From the NCBI GenBank assembly GCA_028714255.1, contig JAQTMR010000004.1:90055-154054 (forward strand): a stretch of 64,000 bases of DNA. Reading direction: 5' to 3'. Each line of letters starts with the position of its first letter. Position 1 is the first letter of the stretch. Both the position numbers and the translations under genes were made by a program. This DNA comes from Phycisphaerae bacterium (GTDB taxonomy: Bacteria; Planctomycetota; Phycisphaerae; Sedimentisphaerales; Anaerobacaceae). Below, one piece after another: positions 17,753 to 25,473 of this stretch. Below the pieces are notes generated by a model that was not told the origin of the DNA, made no database searches, and saw only the letters and a list, made by a program, of their open reading frames with translations.

Positions 17753-18361
17753 CTACTGCCGTTCCATATGATTGCGGATTATCAAATAAGTATAAATGAT
17801 TGCGACCAGCGACAACAGCAAAGCACAATAGCGGTGCGTATTCAAAAGAAATTCCTGTCCCTCGGTTCCAAAAAACGTAAACATACTCAGAATAATAGAT
17901 AGCACCATCGGCAGAGCCAAAGAAACTATCAGCCAGAAGCATATCTTCTGCGGCAATTCATATTTCCCGGCTTCCGTTCGGCTGTTAAAGTGATAGCTTC
18001 CAGCCCATAGAATCACCAGCGCCGTCAAAGCTATTGCAAAAACCGGCGCGAAAGTAGCATGCAGCATCAGCCAATAGCCGTTAATGGATTCTTTAAGAAC
18101 CAATACCGGAAAGAAACTTGTAACTGCCAGAACAACAAAGCAAACCAGCGCCAAAAGATACGCAAGTTTGCGAATAATACCCACCGCCCCGGCTTTCTGT
18201 TCCAGAAGCAGCATCGTAAATATATGAATAGCCCTTTTCAAAATGGCAGATGGCGTCCATCCGCACTGCCTGCACCTCGGCAAAACCAGACAGCATATAC
18301 CGATGCCCGCAAAGGTAACTAAAAAAGCAATTATCGATACCGTACGAAACATATTATTCAC
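17753..18361 (-). CDS. Cytochrome b-type integral membrane protein
   Basis: The 202-residue protein starts with GTG at 18361 (an ATG at 18352 is possible) and has about five transmembrane helices. Histidines sit in hydrophobic helices in the style of a haem-b protein: RAIHIFTMLL (about 46), YWLMLHATFAPVF (about 101) and NTHRYCALLLSLV (about 176). It follows the seven-haem cytochrome gene by 21 bp on the same strand. A membrane electron-transfer complex, b-type subunit plus periplasmic multihaem c, is therefore likely, with exchange at the quinone pool. Direction and partner are inference. Confidence 0.6.
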   Translation of the reverse strand: MNNMFRTVSIIAFLVTFAGIGICCLVLPRCRQCGWTPSAILKRAIHIFTMLLLEQKAGAVGIIRKLAYLLALVCFVVLAVTSFFPVLVLKESINGYWLMLHATFAPVFAIALTALVILWAGSYHFNSRTEAGKYELPQKICFWLIVSLALPMVLSIILSMFTFFGTEGQEFLLNTHRYCALLLSLVAIIYTYLIIRNHMERQ

Positions 18362-18382
18362 ATATTCCCGAACAAAACTTTT

Positions 18383-20284
18383 TTATTTTCTGTCAGCCAA
18401 CATCTTTATCAAAAAATCAAGCCCCTTAAGGGCGTATAATAACAAAACCGCCGCCAGAATCGCACTCGCGCCGATAGCAATAACCTTAAGCCACGGACGA
18501 AATACGAAAGACCAGGCGAACAGCTTCGTATAAACAGAACTAAGCTCCTCGAATTCGACCATTTTTCTAATGCCTTTTTCGGAGGCTACGGGTACATCAA
18601 CTTCAACATCTGCGAAAAAGAAGCCTGAATCCGTCGAATGACAATCCTGACACGTGCCCGCCCCCAGCGATTGCGCCCTCGGCCTGACGTCGTGAGCAAT
18701 CGGCCATAAATAAGGTTTGGCTGCGGGATTATCCAACTGCTCGGAGAGCTTTCCCGAAACATCAAGACTATAAACCTTTCCTCCTGCAACATAGACAGGC
18801 CCCTGTATTTCCTTGCCAAGAGCCGTGAGACCTTTCGTGATATCTTCCAAAGTCAACGCGGGCCAGCCATCGACCATATTCCGCTCCGCCTGATTAGGTT
18901 CAGTCTGCAAAAGAGCCGCACCAACAGTTCGCCTGACCGTCTCAATCTCTATCGGCGTGACTTCGTTATCTTTCAAAGCGCCCCAGAAGCTTGGCCAAAC
19001 AAGTTTATGAGTCCCGATTTTGCCGTCGGCTTGTTTGGCGAAAACAGGATATATAATATGCGGAAGCGCATCATCGGATTTATTTACGTTATAAGTCCCC
19101 AACCCGTGCGCCCGTGCTGTCTTTGTGCGAATAGTTTGGCTTTCGGGCTTCGGGCCGCTATGACAAGCGGTGCACGTAAGCTTATCAAAATGTATCGGCG
19201 GAATACCTAAATGCTTTGGCTCAGGCGCACCCAAACGCCCTTCGTTATGACAGCTTTGACAAGACGAGACAGCCGATAACGGATTTCCCGAAAATTTCGT
19301 TTCGCCATCGTAGCCGCGAGTAATATCATGCTCAAGACCATTACGATGACAATCGACGCAGGTCAGCCCCGCAGCCAGATGAACATCCTCATCCGCCGCC
19401 CATTTCCCAGGCTTGTCTTCGCCCACGTCATAATTGGAATGACAAAAATAGCACCGTTCGGAAGGCATCTTCCTGACAATATCAAAGAACACCTGGTTTT
19501 TCTGGTCGAATGTCCCTTTGCGATATATCACCGCAGGAGCAATCGCCTTTGGGTCGTCCATCGGCAATGGCTGCGGCATAAACGGGTCATAGCTGTTCCG
19601 CATATCTCTGGTCTTGCCGACTACCGAAGCAAAGCTGCACGTCGCCGCTGCTGCCCAGCGAAGATTTTGACGAAGTATCTGGTCGCCGAATTCCGCCTGA
19701 TTGTGGGCGGGGTCGCCATCGTGACAGGTCATACAGTTTATTTCCAGCTTGCCCGATATTTCCCCGCGCACTATCTCATCTGGATTACTGCTTTCAATCT
19801 CGCCTATCCCGCCCCCGGGCATTTGTCTGCCGAAAAGCTGGACGAATTTCCATGAAGTCAGCCCCACCGATTCGGGTCTGAACGCCCCCGGCCAATTTCG
19901 ATACGAAAGCGGAATCTGTGTCGCGGTACCGGCATCGACAAATATCCATGGCTGACCAACCCTACCCGGAGCTATGTTCGGTTCGGCTGCGTTAAAGTGC
20001 CAGCCGTGATTTATTTTCTCATAGTCGTGACACGCCCCGCAAGTCAGACGCGTCGAAAATGGAAGAATCGGCTCAACATCAGGAATGATTTTCCCGCCCT
20101 CGTCGTCAATCAACGGCATAATATGAATGGGGACAGCTCTGCTGCCGTCGCTCTGGTCGCCCGAAAAAACCGTGCTGCTTAGCGAAGCGTCACTTCGCAG
20201 ATTAGCATCAGAGTTGGCGTCAGCAGCGAGAGAAACGGACGCCAAACAAACCAAAATCGCGGTATATAAAAATCCTTTTCTCAA
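18383..20284 (-). CDS. Membrane-anchored multihaem c-type cytochrome (seven CxxCH)
   Basis: The start is TTG at 20284; TTGAGGAT sits just upstream and the next residues form a proper signal peptide (MRKGFLYTAILVCLASVSLA). The 633-residue protein contains seven CxxCH motifs: CGACH (82-86), CMTCH, CYFCH, CVDCH, CQSCH, CTACH and, after a long gap, CQDCH near 543. A C-terminal transmembrane helix (about 600-625) and short basic tail tether it. It is a periplasmic electron carrier or oxidoreductase with an extended haem chain, probably docking on the b-type protein encoded next. I do not recognise a named enzyme. Confidence 0.85.
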   Translation of the reverse strand: MRKGFLYTAILVCLASVSLAADANSDANLRSDASLSSTVFSGDQSDGSRAVPIHIMPLIDDEGGKIIPDVEPILPFSTRLTCGACHDYEKINHGWHFNAAEPNIAPGRVGQPWIFVDAGTATQIPLSYRNWPGAFRPESVGLTSWKFVQLFGRQMPGGGIGEIESSNPDEIVRGEISGKLEINCMTCHDGDPAHNQAEFGDQILRQNLRWAAAATCSFASVVGKTRDMRNSYDPFMPQPLPMDDPKAIAPAVIYRKGTFDQKNQVFFDIVRKMPSERCYFCHSNYDVGEDKPGKWAADEDVHLAAGLTCVDCHRNGLEHDITRGYDGETKFSGNPLSAVSSCQSCHNEGRLGAPEPKHLGIPPIHFDKLTCTACHSGPKPESQTIRTKTARAHGLGTYNVNKSDDALPHIIYPVFAKQADGKIGTHKLVWPSFWGALKDNEVTPIEIETVRRTVGAALLQTEPNQAERNMVDGWPALTLEDITKGLTALGKEIQGPVYVAGGKVYSLDVSGKLSEQLDNPAAKPYLWPIAHDVRPRAQSLGAGTCQDCHSTDSGFFFADVEVDVPVASEKGIRKMVEFEELSSVYTKLFAWSFVFRPWLKVIAIGASAILAAVLLLYALKGLDFLIKMLADRK

Positions 20285-20332
20285 CGTATCCTCAATTTAT
20301 GGCTTAGCCATCCATTTCTAAAGCGGCACAAG

Positions 20333-21706
20333 TCATACCTTGAATTCTGCCGGGTCGAAATCAAGCTTCCGGCCGGCCTCCACCGCCTCGTTAACCTTCA
20401 ATACGGTAACCGCAGTCTCATATCCGGCCTCGGCAGGGCAGGTCAGTTTCGCCTTGCCGCGTATCGCGTCGAAGAAATTTTCCAGATGAGGCTGATGATA
20501 AAGTTTGTCCATCGTCACCGGCAACTCATACGCCGGCGGGGCCAAAGTCTCACGCACATCCAGAACGACACCGGCCTTGGGCTTTTCTTCTTTCTTTTCC
20601 TCGACGGGTGCATTCACTAACCCGAGCTTGACCCATTTGTCCCACAAAGGCGACGTCGGCTCACGATATACCGCGCCCCTGCTGGCTGATTCCGATATCG
20701 TCAGCGTACCCTGGTCGCCCATAAAGCTTTCATAATAACCCTGACTGCTGTTGGTGGTGATTGTCTGGTAAAACGCCCTGACCGTACCCAACAGCGTCGG
20801 GTACTCGTAAATGGCCATGACATTGTCATACCACTGGTGGGTTTGCTTGTTATAGTAGTCGGTTCCGCCGCCTGCCATAACGGATTTCGGATTCGTGTCG
20901 AGGAACCAGTTATAGATATCGATTTGGTGCGAGCCGAGGTCAACTATTGGCCCGCCGCCGAGCCCTTTATACCACCGCCAATTGCGGAACTGGTGCATAT
21001 CCTTGAAGCCGTACTTTTCGAGCGTGGCCGGGTCAATCATATATTTTTCAGACGCTCCGAGGTCGGGCCTGGCCGCCCGGTTCCATTGGCCGTTTATCGT
21101 GGTAATCCTGCCGAGCATATCGGCTTCTTTTATAATCTTATTATAACAGTGCAGATATCGCGGATTGCTTCTGCGCTGATGACCGACCTGCAGGAGCTTG
21201 CCCGTTTCCTTGGCCGCCAGCACAATTCTCCGCGCGCCTTCGAGGGTATTGGACATCTCTTTTTCGCAATAGACGTCCAATCCCGCCCTCAAACACGCGA
21301 CCGCGTGGTCGGCGTGCCAGAAATCGGGCGTAGCGATTATCACCGCGTCGAGGTCCTTCTCCGAAGCCAGCATCTCCTGATAATCCGTATATGTATTATT
21401 CTCGTGCTTGTAGGCCTTTAATCGCCGTGAAACCTTCCTAAGATTGTATTCCGTCCAGATATCGCAGACCGCTTTGAACCGCACACCCGGAATCTTCAAA
21501 CAGGCGTCGGTTAAAACCTGTCCCTGCTCACCTGCGCCTAAAAGAGCGACATTGATATCGTCCGCTGGATTGTCCTGTGCGAGCAGTATATGAGGCGAAA
21601 GCGCAAGCCCCGCCCCGATAGCGGTAGCCGAACGCAGAAAACTGCGCCTATCCATTTGTCTGGATGGTGAGCCTGTCGAACTATTGTCGTTTCTTTGATT
21701 ATTCAT
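20333..21706 (-). CDS. Gfo/Idh/MocA family oxidoreductase with Tat signal
   Basis: From the ATG at 21706 the product is 457 residues. The N-terminus has a twin-arginine signal (MDRRSFLRSATAIGAGLALS), then the Rossmann motif NVALLGAGEQG. The family segments AVIIATPDFWHADHA and LDVYCEKEMSNTLEGA follow (EKE in place of the usual EKP), then GGGPIVDLGSHQID. It is probably an NAD(P)-dependent dehydrogenase or related sugar enzyme exported folded with its cofactor, as is frequent in Planctomycetota. A GTG at 21727 is an alternative start. It is monocistronic here; the substrate is unknown. Confidence 0.88.
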   Translation of the reverse strand: MNNQRNDNSSTGSPSRQMDRRSFLRSATAIGAGLALSPHILLAQDNPADDINVALLGAGEQGQVLTDACLKIPGVRFKAVCDIWTEYNLRKVSRRLKAYKHENNTYTDYQEMLASEKDLDAVIIATPDFWHADHAVACLRAGLDVYCEKEMSNTLEGARRIVLAAKETGKLLQVGHQRRSNPRYLHCYNKIIKEADMLGRITTINGQWNRAARPDLGASEKYMIDPATLEKYGFKDMHQFRNWRWYKGLGGGPIVDLGSHQIDIYNWFLDTNPKSVMAGGGTDYYNKQTHQWYDNVMAIYEYPTLLGTVRAFYQTITTNSSQGYYESFMGDQGTLTISESASRGAVYREPTSPLWDKWVKLGLVNAPVEEKKEEKPKAGVVLDVRETLAPPAYELPVTMDKLYHQPHLENFFDAIRGKAKLTCPAEAGYETAVTVLKVNEAVEAGRKLDFDPAEFKV

Positions 21707-21794
21707 AGTTTCCAACCAAAATCGCACATAGTATTTGATAATTTAGGTAAAAAGTAAAGTTTTTTTTGTAGGGGCAAACGAACCATCTAAGGGC

Positions 21795-21823
21795 TTGACA
21801 GTCAACGGCGTTGAGGAGAAAAT
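21795..21823 (+). promoter_or_regulatory. Candidate sigma70-type promoter for the 21863 lipoprotein gene
   Basis: A perfect TTGACA (21795-21800) is followed after 17 bases by GAAAAT (21818-21823), four of six to the -10 consensus, about 40 bp before the ATG. The spacing is ideal but the -10 is weak. Confidence 0.35.
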
Positions 21824-21862
21824 AGAACAAGAACGAAGTTACTTTGCATAAGGACAGATAAT

Positions 21863-22618
21863 ATGACAAAGACGCTTATAACGAATATATGTCTTTTAGC
21901 CGGGATAGTTTTTTTGGCAGGCTGCAAGGCAGGCGAGGTGCCCAACTCTGCCTTCAATCCTAATCCTGAACTGATGTCCAAAGATAAAACAGTGCCCTTC
22001 CAGCGCAGCTACTGGAATAAGGAGCACGACCCCAACGACTACCATGAAATCTTCATCGCCCCCGTTAACACGGAGTACATTATGGCTCAGGGCTTCTGGG
22101 AGAAGTTCAACCTCGCCAGCCTCGATAAGGAAAAGCTTAAAAAAGAAATCGCGGCCCTGGCGGACTATACGCAGCAGTCATTCACCAAGGCTTTCAGTGA
22201 CGACCCCAACCATCGCTTCACGGTAGTAGATACCGCCGGCCCAAATACGCTGACTCTTGAGTTGGCCATGGTGCAGGTGGTGCCGTCCAGGGCGGTCTTA
22301 AGCGCAATAGGCTGCGTGACAAGTATCCCAGCTGTGGTCGGCATGACCGCCGGTGCAGCTTCGAAGTCACAGGACGTCGGCAAAGGCGTAATCGCCATCG
22401 AAGGCCGCGCCAGAGACGGCAGGACCGGCGAAATAATCGGAATGTTCGCTGACTGTGAACATCCCAAATCCGCCATCTTAGATTTGAAGGCCCTGAACTG
22501 GTGGGCCCCAGCCAAAGTAATCATCGACGAATGGAGTTCGCAACTGGTTGCGGTTGCCAATAGACCACCCGGGGCCACAGTGAAGGACTCCCCTGCTTTT
22601 GAACTGCTCGTCTGGTAA
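21863..22618 (+). CDS. DUF3313-like lipoprotein
   Basis: The 251-residue product begins with a lipoprotein signal ending FLAGC (Cys21). The mature part includes YHEIFIAPVNTEYIM, TLTLELAMVQVVPSRAVLSA, GVIAIEGRARDGRTGEIIGMFADCE and a C-terminal amphipathic region. This sequence of a beta-rich core, GRxRDxxTGExI motif and lipobox resembles DUF3313 outer-membrane-associated lipoproteins of unknown function. It has its own candidate promoter and is followed by a repeat-rich noncoding region. Confidence 0.65.
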   Translation: MTKTLITNICLLAGIVFLAGCKAGEVPNSAFNPNPELMSKDKTVPFQRSYWNKEHDPNDYHEIFIAPVNTEYIMAQGFWEKFNLASLDKEKLKKEIAALADYTQQSFTKAFSDDPNHRFTVVDTAGPNTLTLELAMVQVVPSRAVLSAIGCVTSIPAVVGMTAGAASKSQDVGKGVIAIEGRARDGRTGEIIGMFADCEHPKSAILDLKALNWWAPAKVIIDEWSSQLVAVANRPPGATVKDSPAFELLVW

Positions 22619-22627
22619 CCGGCTGTT

Positions 22628-22653
22628 GTCATTCCCGCGCAAGCGGGAATCCA
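22628..22653. repeat. Dispersed palindromic repeat (GTCATTCCCGCG type)
   Basis: This is a second copy of the palindrome seen at 16414-16439, GTCATTCCCGCG-CAA-GCGGGAATCCA, ten bases after the stop of the lipoprotein gene. It could serve as a 3' hairpin for that transcript. Confidence 0.7.
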
Positions 22654-22700
22654 TTTGCCGTCATTGCGAGGGTTACAGAGCCGCAGAACGCTCGCCCGGC

Positions 22701-22935
22701 GTAACCTTGGCGAAGTCGGGTAAGTCCGCGCTCAACGTGGTTGTCATTGCGAGGAGCAAAGCGACGCGGCAATCTCAAAATATTTAGCCCCGTCATCTTG
22801 CTTGTCGCGGCGTAGCCCTTGGCGAAGTCGGGTAAGTCCGCGCTCAACGTGGTTGTCATTGCGAGGAGCAAAGCGACGCGGCAATCTCAAAATCGTTTAG
22901 CCCCGTCATCTTGCTTGTCGCGGCGTAGCGCAGCG
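22701..22935. repeat. Two tandem copies of a 112-bp noncoding unit containing an ATTGCGAG/GCAAT palindrome
   Basis: A unit running from CCTTGGCGAAGTCGGGTAAG through GTCATTGCGAGGAGCAAAGC and GCGGCAATCTCAAAAT to CCCCGTCATCTTGCTTGTCG occurs twice. The starts (22705 and 22817) are 112 bp apart, with almost no differences. Inside each unit (22743-22775, 22855-22887), ATTGC and GCAAT form the ends of an imperfect palindrome. A related palindrome is at 31181-31223 and a partial one at about 22660. There is no coding potential. After it, 22955-23040 is a strongly pyrimidine-biased tract in which I see no gene. Confidence 0.8.
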
Positions 22936-23193
22936 AAGACGGATGACGGGGTTCTTTCCCGCTTTTCCCACCCTTCACACCTTTCCCGCTTTTCAAACTT
23001 TTCCCCTTCCCTTTTCCCTTTCTTTCTGTTATCCTCTGTCCCTTAAGGAGTGAGCCACCCGGGAGCGAAAACAACACGAGACTTGTCCTGCTTGCCCTGC
23101 GTAACTTTAGCGAAGTAGGGAGCGTAGTCGAAGGACAAGAGATTGTTTGGCGTTTTTTACAGACTGTATAATCATTGTTAGGGATACGATGTC

Positions 23194-23946
23194 ATGAGCA
23201 TTAATGTTTACGTATGGAGAAAACTTGGTGACAATAAGTCAATAATTAGCCCAAATGAATTCCTTAAATGGGCAAAGCAGGACATTAAAGGGGGTAACCC
23301 AAAAAATATTGCCAACACTCTTTCAAATACCAAACGCGCTATTCATGCAAGAATAGATGAAATACTCTACGCTCTACGTATTCAATATGCCAGTGGCTGG
23401 CCCAAAAGCCTACAAACATCTGATAAGCTAAAGGCTATAAAGCAACTCAAAATCCCAGGAACTTCAAACATTGATTTGATTACAAAGCGCCGTAATGATT
23501 TGGAGCACAGCTATTTGCTTCCGTCATTAAAACAGATAAGAGCTGATGTTGAGGCAGTTGAGATGTGGCTCGATAAATCTAAAAGTTATCTCAGACCATC
23601 GGTTGTTCTCATTGGACTACCAGTTACACGGCTTGGGAGCTCATATGTTAGTGAGAAGAAAAGCACCTTTATTGCTGAATTTGCTAAACCCGATAAGGTT
23701 GAGTTCTATTGGGATGCTAAGAAAGAAATTGTAACTCTATCGAAAAGTGGTGCCACAAGCCGGAAAAACTACCATGACTATAGTTGGAAAGAGCTGATAA
23801 GGATTCAGAAAAAGTCATATTTATCTAATGATACCAAGCAAATTGCCCCTTCAATCTCGATCGCCACTAGACTATACAAAGCATATGAAGGGTGGGTGTT
23901 AGGAAAACGAGGGCCCTCATTTATGGCAACCAAGAAATTTTCATAG
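23194..23946 (+). CDS. Orphan HEPN-like domain protein
   Basis: This 250-residue protein has no signal or membrane segment. Residues 20-125 are predicted helical and include KRRNDLEHSYLLPS. R100-N101-x3-H105 fits the RN-x3-H (R-x4-6-H) catalytic motif of HEPN RNases found in toxin, abortive-infection and stress proteins. The remaining half (125-250) is mixed alpha/beta and unrecognised. The gene is more AT-rich than its neighbours and is flanked on both sides by noncoding repeats, with no partner gene such as an MNT antitoxin. Acquisition by transfer is plausible. The HEPN call rests on motif and helical context only. Confidence 0.5.
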   Translation: MSINVYVWRKLGDNKSIISPNEFLKWAKQDIKGGNPKNIANTLSNTKRAIHARIDEILYALRIQYASGWPKSLQTSDKLKAIKQLKIPGTSNIDLITKRRNDLEHSYLLPSLKQIRADVEAVEMWLDKSKSYLRPSVVLIGLPVTRLGSSYVSEKKSTFIAEFAKPDKVEFYWDAKKEIVTLSKSGATSRKNYHDYSWKELIRIQKKSYLSNDTKQIAPSISIATRLYKAYEGWVLGKRGPSFMATKKFS

Positions 23947-24032
23947 GCAGAACCTGTTGCCTCAAAAAACAAATTATTACTCCCAATCCTCCCCAAACAC
24001 AAGGCAGAAATAAAACCGTCCGTTCCCTCTTT

Positions 24033-24435
24033 TAATCCGTGTAAATCTGTGTTAATCCGTGGTTAATTTTTCTCTGCGTCCTCCGCGGTGTGTAAAACTT
24101 CAACCAAAACCGTATCTACCCGCACACCAAAACCTGTCCTGAGCGCAGTCGAAGGGCCGGCTAATTTAAAAATTTTTTAATCCTTTTCTTCCCTCGAGTT
24201 ACGAGAGACCAGCGACGAGCGACGATTACATTTTTCACTCCATTCGCGCATCTCGGCCCTTAATAAAGGAGGCTTTTTTTACATCTAAACATTATGAAAC
24301 AACGAAACACAATTTTTATTTTTATATGTCTTTTATCGTCTATCTTCCCTCGTCCATCTTCTATCACCCCTTGTTTCTCTGTGCCCTCTGTGGCTAACTT
24401 TTCTTTGTGCCTTAGAGTCTTCGTGGCTAAAATTC
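24033..24435. repeat. Degenerate GTG-TTAATCCGTGGTTAA / GTGCCTT-GTGGCTAA repeats in a gene-free stretch
   Basis: The 640 bp between the HEPN-like gene and 24588 has no convincing gene. It contains two related low-complexity segments: 24033-24090 (TTAATCCGTGTAAATCTGTG, TTAATCCGTGGTTAA, CTCTGCGTCCTCCGCGG) and 24375-24435 (CTCTGTGCCCTCTGTGGCTAA, TTTGTGCC, GTCTTCGTGGCTAA). A third relative is at 31261-31295. All are built from a roughly 12-base pattern of the form (C)TCTGTG(T/C)CCT. A CCTGAGCGCAGTCGAAGGG element lies at about 24135-24158, with relatives near 23085-23142 and 58201-58220. Confidence 0.55.
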
Positions 24436-24524
24436 AATCAATCAAAACAACTAAAATATGCAAAACGAACCCAAAACAAAGCCAATCAAACCCAATTCCA
24501 AAGCCCCGACCAAAATCGCGGAAA

Positions 24525-24563
24525 AAGAAAAAGCCGAGAGCTTGCCGCTCCCGGCTTTTGGTT
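24525..24563 (-). terminator. Rho-independent terminator of the sugar-isomerase operon
   Basis: On the minus strand AAAAGCCGGGAGC pairs with GCTCTCGGCTTTT across GGCAA and is followed by TTCTTTTTCC, 25 bp after the stop of the gene ending at 24588. The position and T-rich tail fit a terminator closing the minus-strand cluster. The plus strand also ends in a GGTTTTTAG tract, so it could work in both directions. Confidence 0.8.
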
Positions 24564-24587
24564 TTTAGTGAAACAACCTAAAAAGAA

Positions 24588-25454
24588 TTACTTCGCTTTT
24601 ACTTCAGCTTCGGTCTTCTTGAAGTATTCGACGCACTGGCTTATATCGGGGATGGAATTTTCCCAGTTGTATTCGTATTCGATAGAGAACGTGCCCTTGA
24701 AATTCTGGCGGGCAAGCTCGGCGAGAATAGCCTTTATATCAGCCTTGCCTGTACCCCACGGTACGCAATGAGCATCCAGCGAGCCGAACTCGTTCATATC
24801 CTTGAGGTGGAGACTTATGATACGTCCTTCGAGTTTCTTCAGCGCTTCAACAGGGTTTATTCCCGAGCGCATCCAATGGCCTGTATCGGCGCAGGCGCCG
24901 ATATATTTACTTCTGCCCTCGCAAACTTTCAATACCGTATTGGGGTCCCAATAATGGGTGGGCGGGGCGTGATTGTGAATGGCGAGGTTAATCTTGTATT
25001 CCTGACACAATTTGTCGAGCATATCGAAGGCATCTTCGGCAGGCTCGGCGTCGATTGTCTCGATACCCATCTGCTTTGCGAATTCGAATATCTTTCGGCA
25101 GCCCGCTTCGTCACCGGGCAGCTTCATCCATACACCGCAGTTGACCAGCTTGACTCCGGAGGCTTTAAGTTTATCTTTTATCTGCTGTTTTACTTCCGCA
25201 GACATATTAGGGTCGTAAACACTGCCGGGGTTGTCATTACTAATCTTCTGGTCCGGATATGCCTCTATGTAACCCAGGCCGAGAGATGCGGTTTTATCTA
25301 TCGCTTCGTAAAACGTAAACATTTTGAACGACCATGCCTGGACGGCGAGCCGCCATGGGCCGGCCTTGCCTTTGGCGGCGGCCTGCGAACTCATACCCAA
25401 ACCAGCAAACATCATCACAAACGAGATTAATACCAATGCTAATTTCTTATTCAT
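24588..25454 (-). CDS. Exported sugar phosphate isomerase/epimerase-like TIM barrel protein
   Basis: The 288-residue protein has a Sec signal (MNKKLALVLISFVMMFAGLGMSSQAAAKG) followed by an AP-endonuclease-2/xylose-isomerase-like TIM barrel. Motifs are AVQAWSFKMFTFYEAIDKTASLG, LVNCGVWMKLP, NLAIHNHAPPTHYWDP, IGACADTGHWMRSGINP, IISLHLKDMNEFG and FSIEYEYNWE. The His, Glu and Asp residues at strand ends are typical metal ligands. Many such Planctomycetota proteins are enzymes of 3-keto-sugar or inositol metabolism, but the substrate is not defined. It is the last gene of the minus-strand operon, 19 bp after the Gfo/Idh/MocA gene, and is followed by a terminator. Confidence 0.85.
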   Translation of the reverse strand: MNKKLALVLISFVMMFAGLGMSSQAAAKGKAGPWRLAVQAWSFKMFTFYEAIDKTASLGLGYIEAYPDQKISNDNPGSVYDPNMSAEVKQQIKDKLKASGVKLVNCGVWMKLPGDEAGCRKIFEFAKQMGIETIDAEPAEDAFDMLDKLCQEYKINLAIHNHAPPTHYWDPNTVLKVCEGRSKYIGACADTGHWMRSGINPVEALKKLEGRIISLHLKDMNEFGSLDAHCVPWGTGKADIKAILAELARQNFKGTFSIEYEYNWENSIPDISQCVEYFKKTEAEVKAK

Positions 25455-25473
25455 TTTTTCCTTCTTTCTGTTT

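Noticed and set aside
22701..22935. Possible CRISPR array
   Set aside because: Only two near-identical 112-bp units with no spacers; no cas genes nearby. It is a tandem duplication of a dispersed repeat.
24294..24581. 95-residue open frame with Leu/Phe start and Lys/Pro-rich end
   Set aside because: It runs through degenerate noncoding repeats and through the terminator stem of the minus-strand operon.
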